Source: Pseudooceanicola onchidii
GTDB taxonomy: Bacteria; Pseudomonadota; Alphaproteobacteria; Rhodobacterales; Rhodobacteraceae
DNA length: 64,000 nucleotides
Assembly: GCF_004959925.1 (NCBI RefSeq)
Contig: NZ_SPUW01000002.1
Location: forward strand, 248,001-312,000
Reading direction: 5' to 3'
How positions within the stretch are numbered: the first letter of the stretch is position 1; each line of letters starts with the position of its first letter. Under the pieces are notes generated by a model that did not search any database, was not told the DNA's origin, and saw only the letters and a program-made list of their open reading frames with translations. Both the position numbers and the translations under genes were made by a program. Below, piece by piece: positions 1 through 9,544 of the stretch.

Positions 1-463
1 TGAGCTGGACGAGCTGAAGGCTGAACGGGACGAACTGAAGGACAAGTGGATGCGCGCGATGGCCGAGGCCGAAAACGCGCGCAAGCGGGCTGACAAGCAG
101 CGCCGCGAAGCCGAGATGTACGGCGGGTCCAAACTGGCCCGCGATCTGCTGCCAGTCTACGACAACATGGTCCGTGCGCTGGATGCGGCGGGCGAGAAGA
201 CGGAAGAGAATTCGGCGTTGATCGAGGGCGTCGAGCTGACGATGCGCGAACTTCTGAACACCTTCAAGAAGCACGGAATCGAGCCTATTTCGCCCGAAGT
301 CGGCGACAAGTTCGATCCGAACATCCACGAAGCCATGTTCGAAGCCCCGGTGCCCGGGACCAAGGCAGGCGAGATCATCCAGGTCTCGGCCGAAGGGTTC
401 TGGCTGTCCGACCGCCTGCTGCGCCCGGCGCAGGTCGGCGTGTCGTCGATGCCGGCGAGCTGA
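1..463 (+). CDS. grpE: Nucleotide exchange factor GrpE, 3' part
   Basis: GrpE releases ADP from the DnaK (Hsp70) chaperone in the cytoplasm. The reading frame is open to the left edge (in frame from base 2), so the true start and the N-terminal part lie outside the window. What is visible is the end of the long helical dimerisation stalk, rich in Glu, Lys and Arg, then the central helices (LARDLLPVYDNM, residues typical of GrpE) and the C-terminal beta domain with the family signature near DPNIHEAMF and the final GFWLSDRLLRPAQVGVS segment. The protein ends at a normal GrpE C-terminus. It is followed after 8 bases by a member of the dispersed gene-end repeat and converges with mutS. Confidence 0.96.
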   Translation, partial: ELDELKAERDELKDKWMRAMAEAENARKRADKQRREAEMYGGSKLARDLLPVYDNMVRALDAAGEKTEENSALIEGVELTMRELLNTFKKHGIEPISPEVGDKFDPNIHEAMFEAPVPGTKAGEIIQVSAEGFWLSDRLLRPAQVGVSSMPAS

Positions 464-470
464 CCCGGTC

Positions 471-505
471 CTGCCTCCGGCGGGAGTATTTCTGGCAAGA
501 TGAAG
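471..505 (+). repeat. Dispersed gene-end repeat, copy 1
   Basis: A short intergenic motif with a core GGGAGTATTT followed by an A-rich stretch and GATGAAG. It lies between the convergent ends of grpE and mutS. Similar sequences occur at 8233-8259 (+), and on the minus strand at 20996-21020, 32395-32420 and 59410-59437, always close to gene ends. The preceding CCTCCGGCGGG can form a small hairpin. Confidence 0.6.
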
Positions 506-517
506 AGAGGCGTTGCG

Positions 518-3166
518 CTAGATGCGTGACGCCTCTTTCAGTTTGTAGAGCGCTTCCAGCGCCTCGCGCGGGGACAGGTCGTCGGGGTTGATCGTATTCA
601 GCAGGTCAGCGACCTGGGCAAACTGTTCCGGGATCGCGGGTTTGGACGGCGCGGGCGGTGCGGCGGCGGCGAACAGCGGCAGGTCGTCGATGATCGCCTT
701 CGGTTTGCTGCCGCCTTCGCGTTCGCCTTTTTCCAGTGCGTCCAGTACCTCGCGCGCGCGGGCGACGACAGCATCGGGCAGGCCGGCCAGGCGGGCGACC
801 TGCACGCCATAGCTGCGATCTGCGGCGCCCCGGATGACCTCGTGCAGGAAAATGACGTCGCCGTCGTGTTCGCGCACGGCGACGGTGGCGTTTTCGACGC
901 CGCTCAGCTTTCCGGCCAGTGCGGTCATCTCGTGATAATGCGTGGCGAACAACGCGCGGGACCGGTTGACCTCGTGCAGGTGTTCGAGCGTGGCCCAGGC
1001 GATGGACAGGCCGTCATAGGTCGCGGTGCCCCGGCCGATTTCGTCAAGGATGACCAGCGCGCGGTCATCCGCCTGGTTCAGGATCGCGGCGGTTTCGACC
1101 ATTTCGACCATGAAGGTCGACCGGCCGCGGGCCAGATCGTCGGATGCTCCGACACGGCTGAAAAGCTGCGAAACAGTGCCTATTTCAGCGCTTTGCGCGG
1201 GGACGTGGCTTCCCATCTGCGCCAGCAGGACGATCAACGCGGTCTGGCGCAGGAAGGTCGACTTACCGGCCATGTTGGGACCGGTCAGCAACCAGATCGA
1301 CGACGGAACGCCCGACAGATCGGTGTCGTTGGCGATGAAGGGCTGGCCGTCACGCCGCAGCGACTGTTCCACGACCGGGTGGCGCCCGCCGGTGATCCGC
1401 AGGCTGCGGTCTTCGGTGACATGCGGCCGCGTCCAGTTTTCCGCCAGCGACAGATCGGCGAGCGCTGTGGCAAGATCCAGTTCGGACAGCGCGCGGGCGG
1501 TGTCGGTCAGTTCGGAGGCCCGGTCGAGAATGGCCGCTTTCAGCCCGTCATAGAGCCGCTTTTCGATCTCGAGCGCGCGACCGCCGGCGTTCAGGATCCG
1601 CGTCTCCATTTCCGACAGTTCGGGCGTGGTGAAGCGCAGCTGGTTCGCCGTGGTCTGGCGATGCTTGAACCGGTCCGACAGCGGTTCAGAGAGCATCTTG
1701 TCGGCGTGGGTGGCCGTGACCTCGATGAAATAGCCCAGCACGTTGTTGTGCTTGATCTTCAGTGCGTTGATCCCGGTCAGCTCTGCATAGTCGGTCTGCA
1801 TCCCGGCGATGACGCCGCGCCCTTCGTCGCGCAGCTTGCGCGCCTCGTCGAGATCGGCGTCGTACCCCTGGGCGATGAAGCCGCCATCGCGGGTCAGCAG
1901 GGGCGGTTCGGCAACCAGTGCGGCGTCGAGAGTGGACAGCAGGTCATCGTGGCCGGTCAGCTGGGTTGTGGCTTCGGCCATCAGGGCGGGCAGGTCGGCA
2001 CCCTGCAGGCGATGCGCGATCTCATCGGCCTGGGTCAGCCCGTTGCGGATCGAGGCCAGGTCGCGCGGCCCGGCGCGGTCGATGGCGAGGCGGGACAGCG
2101 CGCGGTCCAGATCAGGCACGCGGCGCAGCGCATCGCGCAGGTCGCGGGCCGTCGCGCGGTCCTCGACCATGGCGTCCACGGCGGTGAGGCGGTCGTTGAT
2201 CACCGACAGGGTGCGCGACGGGCTGGACAGCCGCCGTTCCAGCAACCGCGCGCCGCCCGGTGTCACGGTGCGGTCGATGGCATGCAGCAGGGACCCGGCA
2301 CGCCCGCCGGACAGGGCATGGGTCAGCTCAAGATTGCGGCGGGTCGCGGCGTCGATCTGCACGCTGCGATCGGCCGCTTCGCGCACGGGTTTGCGCAAAA
2401 GCGGCAGTTTGCCCTTTTGCGTGATGTCGAGGTAATCGACGATGGCGCCCATCACCGCGACCTCGGCCCGGGTGAAGGTGCCGAAGGCATCCAGCGACGA
2501 CACCTTGAAGAGCCGACACAGCCGATCCTGCGCGCCGGTGCTGTCGAACGATCCGCGCGACAGCGGCGTCAGCGAGATCCCGAAATCAGACACTGTTTCG
2601 GCGTAATCGCGGTCCTGATCGTCGGACATCAGGATTTCCGACGGGCCAAGCCGCGCGAGTTCTGGCCCGAGACGAACAGGCGGCAGGGGCATCACGTGGA
2701 ACGCACCGGTCGAAATATCGACCCAGGCCAGCGCCCCTTCGTCACGAATGACCGTAAAGGCGGCGAGGTAGTTGTGGCGGCGCGCGTCGAGCAGCGATTC
2801 CTCGGTCAGCGTGCCGGGGGTGACCAGCCGCACGACGTCGCGTTTGACCACGGACTTGGAGCCGCGTTTCTTCGCCTCTTCCGGGCTTTCCATCTGTTCG
2901 CCGACAGCGACGCGAAACCCCTTGCGGATCAGGGTCAGCAGATAGTTTTCCGCCGAATGCACGGGCACGCCGCACATGGGGATGTCTTCGCCCAGGTGCT
3001 TGCCGCGCTTGGTCAGCGCGATGTCCAGCGCTTCGGAGGCAGCGACGGCATCGTCGAAGAACAGTTCGTAGAAATCACCCATCCGATAAAACAGCAGGGC
3101 GTCCGGATAGCCTGCCTTGATGTCAAGAAACTGCGCCATCATCGGCGTGACGGTGTCTTTGCTCAC
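518..3166 (-). CDS. mutS: DNA mismatch repair protein MutS
   Basis: MutS recognises mismatched and looped bases in newly copied DNA and starts methyl-independent strand repair with MutL. The 882-residue length is normal. The mismatch-contacting Phe-X-Glu is at residues 32-34 (FYE in YRMGDFYELFF). The C-terminal ABC-type ATPase has a Walker A GPNMAGKST near residue 630, a Walker B ILDEIGRGT and a switch FATHYHE. A C-terminal helix-turn-helix-like dimer region ends in NPDDLSPREALEALYKLK. The start is GTG at 3166, preceded by a G-rich stretch; this keeps the short lead-in (TPMMAQFL) that aligns with the E. coli N-terminus. It diverges from maeB with a 119-base shared upstream region. Confidence 0.98.
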   Translation of the reverse strand: MSKDTVTPMMAQFLDIKAGYPDALLFYRMGDFYELFFDDAVAASEALDIALTKRGKHLGEDIPMCGVPVHSAENYLLTLIRKGFRVAVGEQMESPEEAKKRGSKSVVKRDVVRLVTPGTLTEESLLDARRHNYLAAFTVIRDEGALAWVDISTGAFHVMPLPPVRLGPELARLGPSEILMSDDQDRDYAETVSDFGISLTPLSRGSFDSTGAQDRLCRLFKVSSLDAFGTFTRAEVAVMGAIVDYLDITQKGKLPLLRKPVREAADRSVQIDAATRRNLELTHALSGGRAGSLLHAIDRTVTPGGARLLERRLSSPSRTLSVINDRLTAVDAMVEDRATARDLRDALRRVPDLDRALSRLAIDRAGPRDLASIRNGLTQADEIAHRLQGADLPALMAEATTQLTGHDDLLSTLDAALVAEPPLLTRDGGFIAQGYDADLDEARKLRDEGRGVIAGMQTDYAELTGINALKIKHNNVLGYFIEVTATHADKMLSEPLSDRFKHRQTTANQLRFTTPELSEMETRILNAGGRALEIEKRLYDGLKAAILDRASELTDTARALSELDLATALADLSLAENWTRPHVTEDRSLRITGGRHPVVEQSLRRDGQPFIANDTDLSGVPSSIWLLTGPNMAGKSTFLRQTALIVLLAQMGSHVPAQSAEIGTVSQLFSRVGASDDLARGRSTFMVEMVETAAILNQADDRALVILDEIGRGTATYDGLSIAWATLEHLHEVNRSRALFATHYHEMTALAGKLSGVENATVAVREHDGDVIFLHEVIRGAADRSYGVQVARLAGLPDAVVARAREVLDALEKGEREGGSKPKAIIDDLPLFAAAAPPAPSKPAIPEQFAQVADLLNTINPDDLSPREALEALYKLKEASRI

Positions 3167-3231
3167 GGTGCCCCCCGGGTTTCGTGGCCCGGACCTTACA
3201 AAGCCCGACCAATGGGTAAAAGCCGAAATGG

Positions 3232-3260
3232 TTGAGCGAAGCGCGGCGCTTGTGTATCAC
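3232..3260 (+). promoter_or_regulatory. Candidate sigma-70 promoter of maeB
   Basis: A TTGAGC -35 hexamer at 3232-3237 and a TATCAC -10 hexamer at 3255-3260 are separated by 17 bases, about 26 bases before the maeB start. A strong ribosome binding site AAGGAGG follows at 3271-3277. The match to consensus is only moderate. Confidence 0.35.
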
Positions 3261-3285
3261 GCGCAAGCCCAAGGAGGAGAGACCC

Positions 3286-5547
3286 ATGGCCAAGTCGAAA
3301 TCGCGGATCACGCCGGAAGATGCGCTCGCGTTCCATCTGGAGCCTACCCCGGGCAAGTGGGAGGTTCAGGCGACCGTTCCGATGACGACGCAGCGCGACC
3401 TGTCGCTGGCCTATTCGCCGGGTGTCGCCGTGCCGTGTGAGGCGATCCATGCCAATCCCGAAACGGTCTATGACTATACCAACAAGGGCAACCTTGTTGC
3501 GGTGATTTCCAACGGCACCGCGGTGCTGGGGCTGGGAAATCTTGGCGCGCTGGCCTCGAAGCCGGTGATGGAGGGCAAGTCGGTCCTGTTCAAACGGTTT
3601 GCCGACGTGAATTCGATCGACCTAGAGCTTGATACCGAAGACACCGAGGCCTTCATCAACGCGGTCAAGCTGATGGGCCCGTCGTTCGGCGGCATCAACC
3701 TTGAGGACATCAAGGCGCCCGAGTGCTTCATCATCGAACAGCGCCTGAAGGAAGAGATGGACATCCCTGTCTTCCACGACGACCAGCACGGCACAGCCGT
3801 GATCTGCGCCGCCGGGCTGCTGAACGCGCTCAAGATCTCGGGCAAGGCGATTGAGGACTGCAAGATCGTGCTCAATGGCGCGGGGGCAGCGGGGATTGCC
3901 TGCATCGAACTGCTCAAGCGGATGGGCGCGAAGCATGAGAACTGCATCGTCTGCGATACCAAGGGCGTCATCTACCAGGGCCGGACCGAGGGGATGAACC
4001 AGTGGAAGTCGGCCCATGCGGTGAAGACCGACCTGCGCACACTGGAAGAGGCGATGGAGGGGGCGGATGTCTTTCTTGGCGTGTCGGTCAAGGGCGCGGT
4101 GACGCAGGACATGGTGATGAGCATGGCGAAGGACGCCGTGATCTTTGCCATGGCGAACCCTGATCCCGAGGTGACGCCGGAAGAGGTGCACGAGGTGCGC
4201 GAGGACGTGATCGTCGCCACGGGGCGGTCGGATTACCCCAACCAGGTGAACAACGTCCTGGGCTTTCCCTACCTTTTCCGCGGGGCCCTGGATATCCACG
4301 CCCGCGCGATCAATGACGAGATGAAGATCGCCTGCGCCGAAGCCCTGGCCGAACTGGCCCGGGAAGACGTGCCGGACGAGGTCGCCATGGCCTATGGCCG
4401 GTCGCTGACCTTCGGCCGCGACTACATCATCCCGACGCCCTTTGATCCGCGCCTGATCCACCGCATTCCGCCTGCCGTGGCGCGGGCCGGGATGGAAACC
4501 GGCGCGGCGCGGCGTCCGATCGTCGACATGGACGCCTACGAGCTGAGCTTGAAGAGCCGGATGGATCCGACGGCCTCGATCCTGCGGTCGATCAACACCC
4601 GCGCCCGCAATGCGCAGGCCCGCATGATCTTTGCCGAAGGCGACGACCCCCGGGTGCTGCGCGCCGCCGTGCAGTATCAGCGTGCCGGTCTGGGCGAGGC
4701 GATCGTCGTGGGCCGCGATGCAGACGTGAAGGCCAAGCTGGATGCGGCCGGTCTGGGCGATGCCTTCGACGAGATAACAGTCACGAACGCAGCGAAAACC
4801 GAGCATCTGGAGGAATACAAGTCCTTCCTCTACAGCCGGATGCAGCGCAAGGGGTTCGACCGGCACGATGTGCATCGACTGGCCGCACGGGACCGCCACG
4901 TGTTTTCCGCCCTGATGCTGGCGCATGGGCATGGTGACGGGCTGGTCACGGGCGCGACGCGCAAATCCGCGCATGTGCTTGAACTGATCAACCACGTCTT
5001 CGACGCCGACGCGGCCCATGGGGCTGCCGGTGTGACGGCGGTGATCCACAAGGGGCGGATCGTCCTGATCTCGGACACCCTGGTTCACGAATGGCCGGAC
5101 GAAGAAGACCTGGCCGACATCGCCGAACGCTGCGCCGAGGTCGCGCGCGACCTGGGGCTTGAGCCGCGGGTGGCTTTCGTCAGCTTCTCGACCTTCGGCT
5201 ACCCGGTGTCGGAACGCGCCGAAAAGATGCACATCGCGCCCAAGGTTCTGGAAGAGCGTGGCGTCGATTTCGAATACGAGGGCGAGATGACCGTGGACGT
5301 GGCGCTGAACGCCCGGGCGCGCGAACAGTTTCCCTTTGCGCGGCTGACCGACAACGCGAATATCCTTGTCGTGCCGGCGCGTCATTCGGCCAGCATCAGT
5401 GTCAAATTGATGCAGGAAATGGCCGGGGCGACCGTGATCGGTCCGATCCTGTCGGGCGTCGACAAGCCGATCCAGATCTGTTCGACGAATTCGACCGTAA
5501 GCGACATCATGAACATGGCCCTTCTGGCCGCCTGCAAGGTGAACTGA
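3286..5547 (+). CDS. maeB: NADP-dependent malic enzyme with phosphotransacetylase-like domain
   Basis: MaeB decarboxylates malate to pyruvate with NADP, linking the TCA cycle to gluconeogenic and biosynthetic pools. The 753-residue size is that of the hybrid MaeB form. Residues 1 to about 430 are the malic enzyme part, with the N-terminal motif SLAYSPGVAVPC, the HDDQHGTA metal/substrate region, and a Rossmann nucleotide site around GAGAAGIA. Residues from about 440 to the end resemble the PTA/PTB acetyltransferase fold, which in MaeB is regulatory and usually not catalytic. The ATG at 3286 is chosen over an upstream in-frame TTG at 3232 because an AAGGAGGAG ribosome binding site sits nine bases before it. 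The stop overlaps the start of the next gene by one base. Confidence 0.95.
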   Translation: MAKSKSRITPEDALAFHLEPTPGKWEVQATVPMTTQRDLSLAYSPGVAVPCEAIHANPETVYDYTNKGNLVAVISNGTAVLGLGNLGALASKPVMEGKSVLFKRFADVNSIDLELDTEDTEAFINAVKLMGPSFGGINLEDIKAPECFIIEQRLKEEMDIPVFHDDQHGTAVICAAGLLNALKISGKAIEDCKIVLNGAGAAGIACIELLKRMGAKHENCIVCDTKGVIYQGRTEGMNQWKSAHAVKTDLRTLEEAMEGADVFLGVSVKGAVTQDMVMSMAKDAVIFAMANPDPEVTPEEVHEVREDVIVATGRSDYPNQVNNVLGFPYLFRGALDIHARAINDEMKIACAEALAELAREDVPDEVAMAYGRSLTFGRDYIIPTPFDPRLIHRIPPAVARAGMETGAARRPIVDMDAYELSLKSRMDPTASILRSINTRARNAQARMIFAEGDDPRVLRAAVQYQRAGLGEAIVVGRDADVKAKLDAAGLGDAFDEITVTNAAKTEHLEEYKSFLYSRMQRKGFDRHDVHRLAARDRHVFSALMLAHGHGDGLVTGATRKSAHVLELINHVFDADAAHGAAGVTAVIHKGRIVLISDTLVHEWPDEEDLADIAERCAEVARDLGLEPRVAFVSFSTFGYPVSERAEKMHIAPKVLEERGVDFEYEGEMTVDVALNARAREQFPFARLTDNANILVVPARHSASISVKLMQEMAGATVIGPILSGVDKPIQICSTNSTVSDIMNMALLAACKVN

Positions 5548-6425
5548 TGACGATCTGGAACCTCGGCTCGGTCAACGCGGATCTGGTCTACCGGCTGCCG
5601 CATCTGCCCGAACCGGGGGAAACGCTGACCGCGCTGGGCCATCAGCGCGGGTTGGGCGGGAAGGGGGCGAACATGTCGGTCGCCGCCGTGCGCGCGGGAT
5701 CGCGGGTCGAACACATCGGTGCGGTCGGGTCGGACGGGGCCTGGATGAAGGACCGGCTTAACGACTATGGCGTCGGCGTCACGCATCTGACCCAGGTCGA
5801 TACCGTGTCGGGCCACGCCATTATCGCCCTTGATCAGGCCGGAGAGAACCAGATCATCATCGTCGCCGGGGCCAACCGCGCCATGGACGACACCGCGATG
5901 GATACGGTTCTGGCCGGTGCCGAACCGGGCGATATCGCGGTCTGTCAGAACGAGACAAGCGCACAGGTGGGGTTTGCCCGGGCTGCCAAGGCGCGGGGGT
6001 TGCGCACGGCCTATGCCGCGGCGCCCTTCACCGTGGATGCGGTGCGCGAGATCATGGCCGACATCGATCTTCTGGTCCTGAACGCGGTCGAGGCCGCGCA
6101 GCTTGAGGCTGCGCTGGAACGCCGGATCGACACGCTTCCCGTCGCCGATATTGTCATCACGCTTGGCGCGGACGGATGCCGTTGGATCGACACTGTTTCA
6201 GGGGAAACACGGGATTTTCCCGCGCCGAAGGTCAAGGTCGTCGATACCACGGGGGCGGGCGATACCTTTACCGGCTACCTGTTGTCGGCGCTGGATCAGG
6301 GTCACGACATGGCCTCTGCGATCGACATTGCGGCCCGGGCGGGGGCCGTCATGGTCACGCGCCTTGGCACGGCGGATGTCATCCCGACCCAGGCCGAGAT
6401 CGACGCCTATTTCGACGCCAACTGA
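5547..6425 (+). CDS. PfkB-family carbohydrate kinase (ribokinase-like)
   Basis: A 292-residue sugar or nucleoside kinase of the PfkB fold. Evidence is the N-terminal substrate-lid motif with LGGKGANMSVAA (PfkB signature 1 region) and the C-terminal ATP/anion-hole motif DTTGAGDTFTGY, whose Asp is the catalytic base. Length and motif spacing fit ribokinase best, phosphorylating D-ribose at O5, but other PfkB substrates cannot be excluded. The TGATG overlap with maeB suggests translational coupling and one transcript, although no obvious metabolic link is seen. No rbs transport genes are nearby, so a symbol is not assigned. Confidence 0.85.
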   Translation: MTIWNLGSVNADLVYRLPHLPEPGETLTALGHQRGLGGKGANMSVAAVRAGSRVEHIGAVGSDGAWMKDRLNDYGVGVTHLTQVDTVSGHAIIALDQAGENQIIIVAGANRAMDDTAMDTVLAGAEPGDIAVCQNETSAQVGFARAAKARGLRTAYAAAPFTVDAVREIMADIDLLVLNAVEAAQLEAALERRIDTLPVADIVITLGADGCRWIDTVSGETRDFPAPKVKVVDTTGAGDTFTGYLLSALDQGHDMASAIDIAARAGAVMVTRLGTADVIPTQAEIDAYFDAN

Positions 6426-6529
6426 TCTTTTTTCGAAAAACTGTGTGTCGCGTGAAACTCTGCATCCCGACCGTCCGTGATTAGGGGTGATGGGCCGACA
6501 AGGGCCCAGCCCCAAACACGGAGTTGAAG

Positions 6530-6943
6530 ATGAAGACCTTTATCACTGCCACCGCATTCGCCCTTTCCGCCAGCGTCGCCTTCGCAGCAGGCCACGGCAT
6601 GGCCCCGATGGTTGAAGGCGCCGATCAGGACGTCTCTGGCGGTACCGTGACGGCCTCCAAGGTTGTTGCCGGTGAAAACGGCTGGCTGGTCGTGCATCGC
6701 ACCGACAGCGAAATGAAGCCGGGCCCGGTTGTCGGCTACGCCCCGCTGAAGATGGGCGAGAACATGGATGTCTCGGCCATCCTGACCGAAGAGGTCAAAT
6801 CCGGCGACATGCTGATGCTGATGGTGCATTCCGAAGCGGGCGGTATGAAGACCGGCGTCTTCGAATACACCCTGGGTGCCAAGGAAGACGGCCCGATCAA
6901 GCCCGAAGGCAACCTGGTCATGGCGACGATCACCGCCAAGTAA
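6530..6943 (+). CDS. Secreted DUF7282-like protein
   Basis: A 137-residue exported protein of unknown function. Residues 1-20 form a clear Sec signal peptide (basic start, alanine/serine-rich core, cleavage after AFA). The mature part is one beta-rich domain with the pattern GWLVVHRT, then VVGYAPL, then a short MLMVH stretch, which resembles DUF7282 domains found in exported bacterial and archaeal proteins. Three conserved histidines (HG, VVHR, MVHS) may matter. The ATG at 6530 follows GGAG at 6520-6523 with good spacing; a TTG six bases earlier is less likely. It stands alone and ends at a strong terminator. Confidence 0.75.
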   Translation: MKTFITATAFALSASVAFAAGHGMAPMVEGADQDVSGGTVTASKVVAGENGWLVVHRTDSEMKPGPVVGYAPLKMGENMDVSAILTEEVKSGDMLMLMVHSEAGGMKTGVFEYTLGAKEDGPIKPEGNLVMATITAK

Positions 6944-7029
6944 CACCTCTTGTCGAGGTCGGCCGTCGCGGGTGACCGCGGCGGTTCGAGACTACGCATA
7001 CCTTCTTCAAGGTCCCCATATGTGTGGTC

Positions 7030-7068
7030 AGGGAAGGCCGCAGCCCAGTCTCGCGGCCTTCCCTCGCG
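7030..7068 (+). terminator. Rho-independent terminator
   Basis: A 12-base-pair perfect stem (7030-7041 with 7053-7064, arms AGGGAAGGCCGC and GCGGCCTTCCCT) followed by CGCGTTTT. It lies 86 bases after the DUF7282-like gene and before the next gene on the same strand. Confidence 0.75.
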
Positions 7069-7138
7069 TTTTGGTCCCGCCCTTGGCAATTGATCGTGCG
7101 GCTTCTAGCGTCGCGCGGACACTGATCGGGACGTATCC

Positions 7139-7861
7139 ATGAAAATCGCCTGCTGGTCTGGCCCTCGCAATATCTCGACCGCGCTGATGTACGCCTTTGC
7201 GAACCGGGCGGATTGCGGCGCCGTGGATGAACCCTTTTATGCGGCCTACCTTGCGGCGACGGGCAAGGACCACCCGATGCGGGACGAGGTTCTCGCGTCG
7301 CAGCCGACGGATCCAGAGGTGGTGATTGCGTCTCTGTTACATGCGGAGTCGACGCCGCACAGCTATCACAAACACATGGCACAGCACATGCTGCCCCACA
7401 TCCGTCGCGACTGGTGGAGCGGTATGGCGCATGTCCTGCTGATCCGTCACCCGGCACGCGTGGTCGCGTCCTTCACCAAGGGCTTCGCCGAGGCGCAACT
7501 GGAAGATATCGGCGCGGTTCAGCTGGCCGGGATCTACGATGATCTTGTCGCGCAGGGGATCGATCCGGTGGTGATCGAAGGGTCTGACGTGCGGGCCGAC
7601 CCCGAGGGCATGCTGCGCAGGCTGTGCGACCAAATCGGTCTGCCGTGGGATCCCGCCATGCTGGCGTGGGACGCCGGGCCGAAACCGGTCGACGGTGTCT
7701 GGGCGCCGGTCTGGTACAAAGCGGTCCATGCCTCGACCGGGTTCGCCGGTCCGGAGGGGGATTTGCCGGTTCTGGAAGGGCGGATGGCGGAGATGGCCGA
7801 GGCCGCGATGCCGTTCTACGACCGTCTTGCGGCGGTGAAGCTTAGCCCAGCAGCTGGCTGA
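7139..7861 (+). CDS. Sulfotransferase-like P-loop protein
   Basis: A 240-residue protein of the sulfotransferase-like family common in Rhodobacteraceae. The N-terminal WSGPRNISTALMYAF has the form of a 5'-phosphosulfate-binding loop of PAPS-dependent sulfotransferases, and a later region (LLIRHPARVVASF) resembles the 3'-phosphate-binding strand-helix element. The substrate is unknown. It runs convergently into the SCP2 gene: the two stops overlap by 20 bases (7842-7861). There is no clear partner gene. It could instead be a catalytically divergent member of the family. Confidence 0.75.
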   Translation: MKIACWSGPRNISTALMYAFANRADCGAVDEPFYAAYLAATGKDHPMRDEVLASQPTDPEVVIASLLHAESTPHSYHKHMAQHMLPHIRRDWWSGMAHVLLIRHPARVVASFTKGFAEAQLEDIGAVQLAGIYDDLVAQGIDPVVIEGSDVRADPEGMLRRLCDQIGLPWDPAMLAWDAGPKPVDGVWAPVWYKAVHASTGFAGPEGDLPVLEGRMAEMAEAAMPFYDRLAAVKLSPAAG

Positions 7862-8126
7862 GTTTCAGCGCGACCGACATATCGCCCGAGACCTTGATCT
7901 TGCCCATGGCGAAGGCAGTCATCGGGTTCAGCTTGCCCGCGATCAGCTTGGCCAGGTTGGGTTCGGAAATGCGGATGGTGCAATCGGCGTCCCGGTCGGC
8001 CAGATGCGCCGTGGCCCCATCAAGCGTGATCGCCCCGTCGTCGCCGCAGTCGAACTTGATCGAGTTGTCCAGCGGCTTGCGATCCAGCGCCTTCTGCAGG
8101 GTGGCGGCAATTTCGGTCAGGGTCAT
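7842..8126 (-). CDS. SCP2 sterol-binding-domain protein
   Basis: A 94-residue single-domain protein of the SCP2 lipid-binding fold, with the typical strand and helix pattern (CTIRISEPNLAKLIAGKLNPMTAFAMGKIKVSGD). In bacteria such stand-alone domains are thought to hold acyl-CoA or other hydrophobic ligands in the cytoplasm; the ligand here is unknown. Its 3' end overlaps the sulfotransferase-like gene on the other strand. Confidence 0.9.
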   Translation of the reverse strand: MTLTEIAATLQKALDRKPLDNSIKFDCGDDGAITLDGATAHLADRDADCTIRISEPNLAKLIAGKLNPMTAFAMGKIKVSGDMSVALKLSQLLG

Positions 8127-8232
8127 GGGGGCCTCATCGGTTTTGCGGAAGATAGCGGTGAGACGTGAAGATTTGGCAAGCGTGACGCGGCGTTGCGGGG
8201 GCCAAGGGGGCGCTGCCCCCGCCCTTCGGGCC

Positions 8233-8259
8233 CCCCCGGAGTATTTGGGGAAGGTGAAG
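8233..8259 (+). repeat. Dispersed gene-end repeat, copy 2
   Basis: Core CCCGGAGTATTTG, then GGGAAGGTGAAG, directly after a GC-rich inverted repeat of the form GCCCTTCGGGC. It matches the minus-strand copy at 32395-32420 almost base for base. Confidence 0.6.
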
Positions 8260-8265
8260 ACATGA

Positions 8266-8297
8266 AAAAGCCGCCAGGTCGGGGACCGGCGGCTTTT
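8266..8297 (-). terminator. Rho-independent terminator of argG
   Basis: A perfect 10-base-pair stem (AAAAGCCGCC at 8266-8275, GGCGGCTTTT at 8288-8297) 21 bases beyond the argG stop. Read on the minus strand the stem is followed by a run of five T. The A/T tails on both sides could also let it work in the other direction. Confidence 0.85.
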
Positions 8298-8317
8298 CGA
8301 TTGCTATGCGGAGCGGA

Positions 8318-9544
8318 TCAGCCCTTGAGGCGGCGGTTCCGGGCAGCCAGAAGCTTCAACCGCAGCGCGTTGAGCTGGATGAACCCCTGCGCGTCCTTCT
8401 GGTCATAGGCGCCGGCGTCTTCTTCGAAGGTCACGTGGGCCTCGGAATAGAGCGAGTGATCAGACCAGCGGGCGACCGTGCGGGCGGAGCCCTTGTAGAG
8501 TTTCAGCCGGACGGTGCCCGTGACGTGTTCCTGGCTCTTGTCGATCAGGGCCTGCAGCATTTCGCGTTCGGGCGAGAACCAGAAGCCGTTGTAGATCAGT
8601 TCCGCGTAGCGGGGCATGATCGAATCCTTCAGGTGACCCGCGCCGCTGTCCAGCGTGATCTGTTCGATGCCGCGGTGCGCTTCCAGCAGGACGGTGCCGC
8701 CGGGGGTCTCGTAGACGCCGCGGGACTTCATGCCGACGAACCGGTTTTCCACCAGGTCAAGGATACCGATGCCGTGCTTGCCGCCCAGTTCGTTCAGCTT
8801 GGTCAGGATCGTGGCGGGCGACATGGCCTCGCCATTGATCGCGACCGCATCGCCCTTCTCAAACGTGATCTCGACGTATTCGGGTTCGTTCGGCGCGTCT
8901 TCGGGGCGGGTGATCCGCTGAAGCACGTAGTCGGGCGCTTCCTGCTTGGGATCTTCCAGCACCTTGCCTTCGGACGAGGTGTGCAGAAGGTTCGCATCGA
9001 CCGAGAACGGGGCCTCGCCGCGCTTGTCCTTGGCGATCGGGATCTGGTTTTCCTCGGCGAAGGCCAGCAGCTTGGTGCGCGAGGACAGGTCCCATTCGCG
9101 CCAGGGGGCGATGACCTTGATCTCGGGGTTCAGCGCATAGGCCGACAGTTCGAAGCGGACCTGGTCGTTGCCCTTGCCGGTCGCGCCGTGGGCGACGGCA
9201 TCGGCACCGGTGGCTTCGGCAATCTCGACCAGACGCTTGGAAATCAGCGGACGCGCGATCGAAGTGCCCAGCAGGTAAAGTCCTTCGTAAAGCGCGTTGG
9301 CACGGAACATCGGGAAGACGAAGTCGCGGACGAATTCTTCGCGGATGTCTTCGATGTAGATGTTTTCCGGCTTGATGCCGAGCAGTTCGGCCTTCTTGCG
9401 GGCGGGGTCGAGCTCTTCTCCCTGGCCGAGGTCGGCGGTGAAGGTCACGACTTCGCAGCCATATTCGGTCTGCAGCCATTTCAGGATGATCGAGGTGTCG
9501 AGACCTCCGGAATAGGCCAGGACGACTTTCTTCGGCGCGCTCAT
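8318..9544 (-). CDS. argG: Argininosuccinate synthase
   Basis: ArgG condenses citrulline and aspartate with ATP to argininosuccinate, the penultimate step of arginine synthesis. The protein is 408 residues, normal for the family. The N-terminal ATP pyrophosphatase motif AYSGGLDTS is at about residues 11-19, followed by the family blocks around [12 protein letters not shown] and [14 protein letters not shown]. The start at 9544 (MSAPKKVV) is chosen because GGGGAAAG lies just upstream and the longer frame adds 30 unrelated residues. Single-gene transcription unit ending at the terminator at 8266-8297. argJ, another arginine gene, is 31 kb away. Confidence 0.98.
   Translation of the reverse strand: MSAPKKVVLAYSGGLDTSIILKWLQTEYGCEVVTFTADLGQGEELDPARKKAELLGIKPENIYIEDIREEFVRDFVFPMFRANALYEGLYLLGTSIARPLISKRLVEIAEATGADAVAHGATGKGNDQVRFELSAYALNPEIKVIAPWREWDLSSRTKLLAFAEENQIPIAKDKRGEAPFSVDANLLHTSSEGKVLEDPKQEAPDYVLQRITRPEDAPNEPEYVEITFEKGDAVAINGEAMSPATILTKLNELGGKHGIGILDLVENRFVGMKSRGVYETPGGTVLLEAHRGIEQITLDSGAGHLKDSIMPRYAELIYNGFWFSPEREMLQALIDKSQEHVTGTVRLKLYKGSARTVARWSDHSLYSEAHVTFEEDAGAYDQKDAQGFIQLNALRLKLLAARNRRLKG

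Noticed and set aside
842-3235. 797-codon open frame on the plus strand opposite mutS
   Set aside because: It mirrors mutS in another frame, has Arg/Gly/Gln/His-rich low-quality sequence and no motif. Long antisense frames are common at this GC content.
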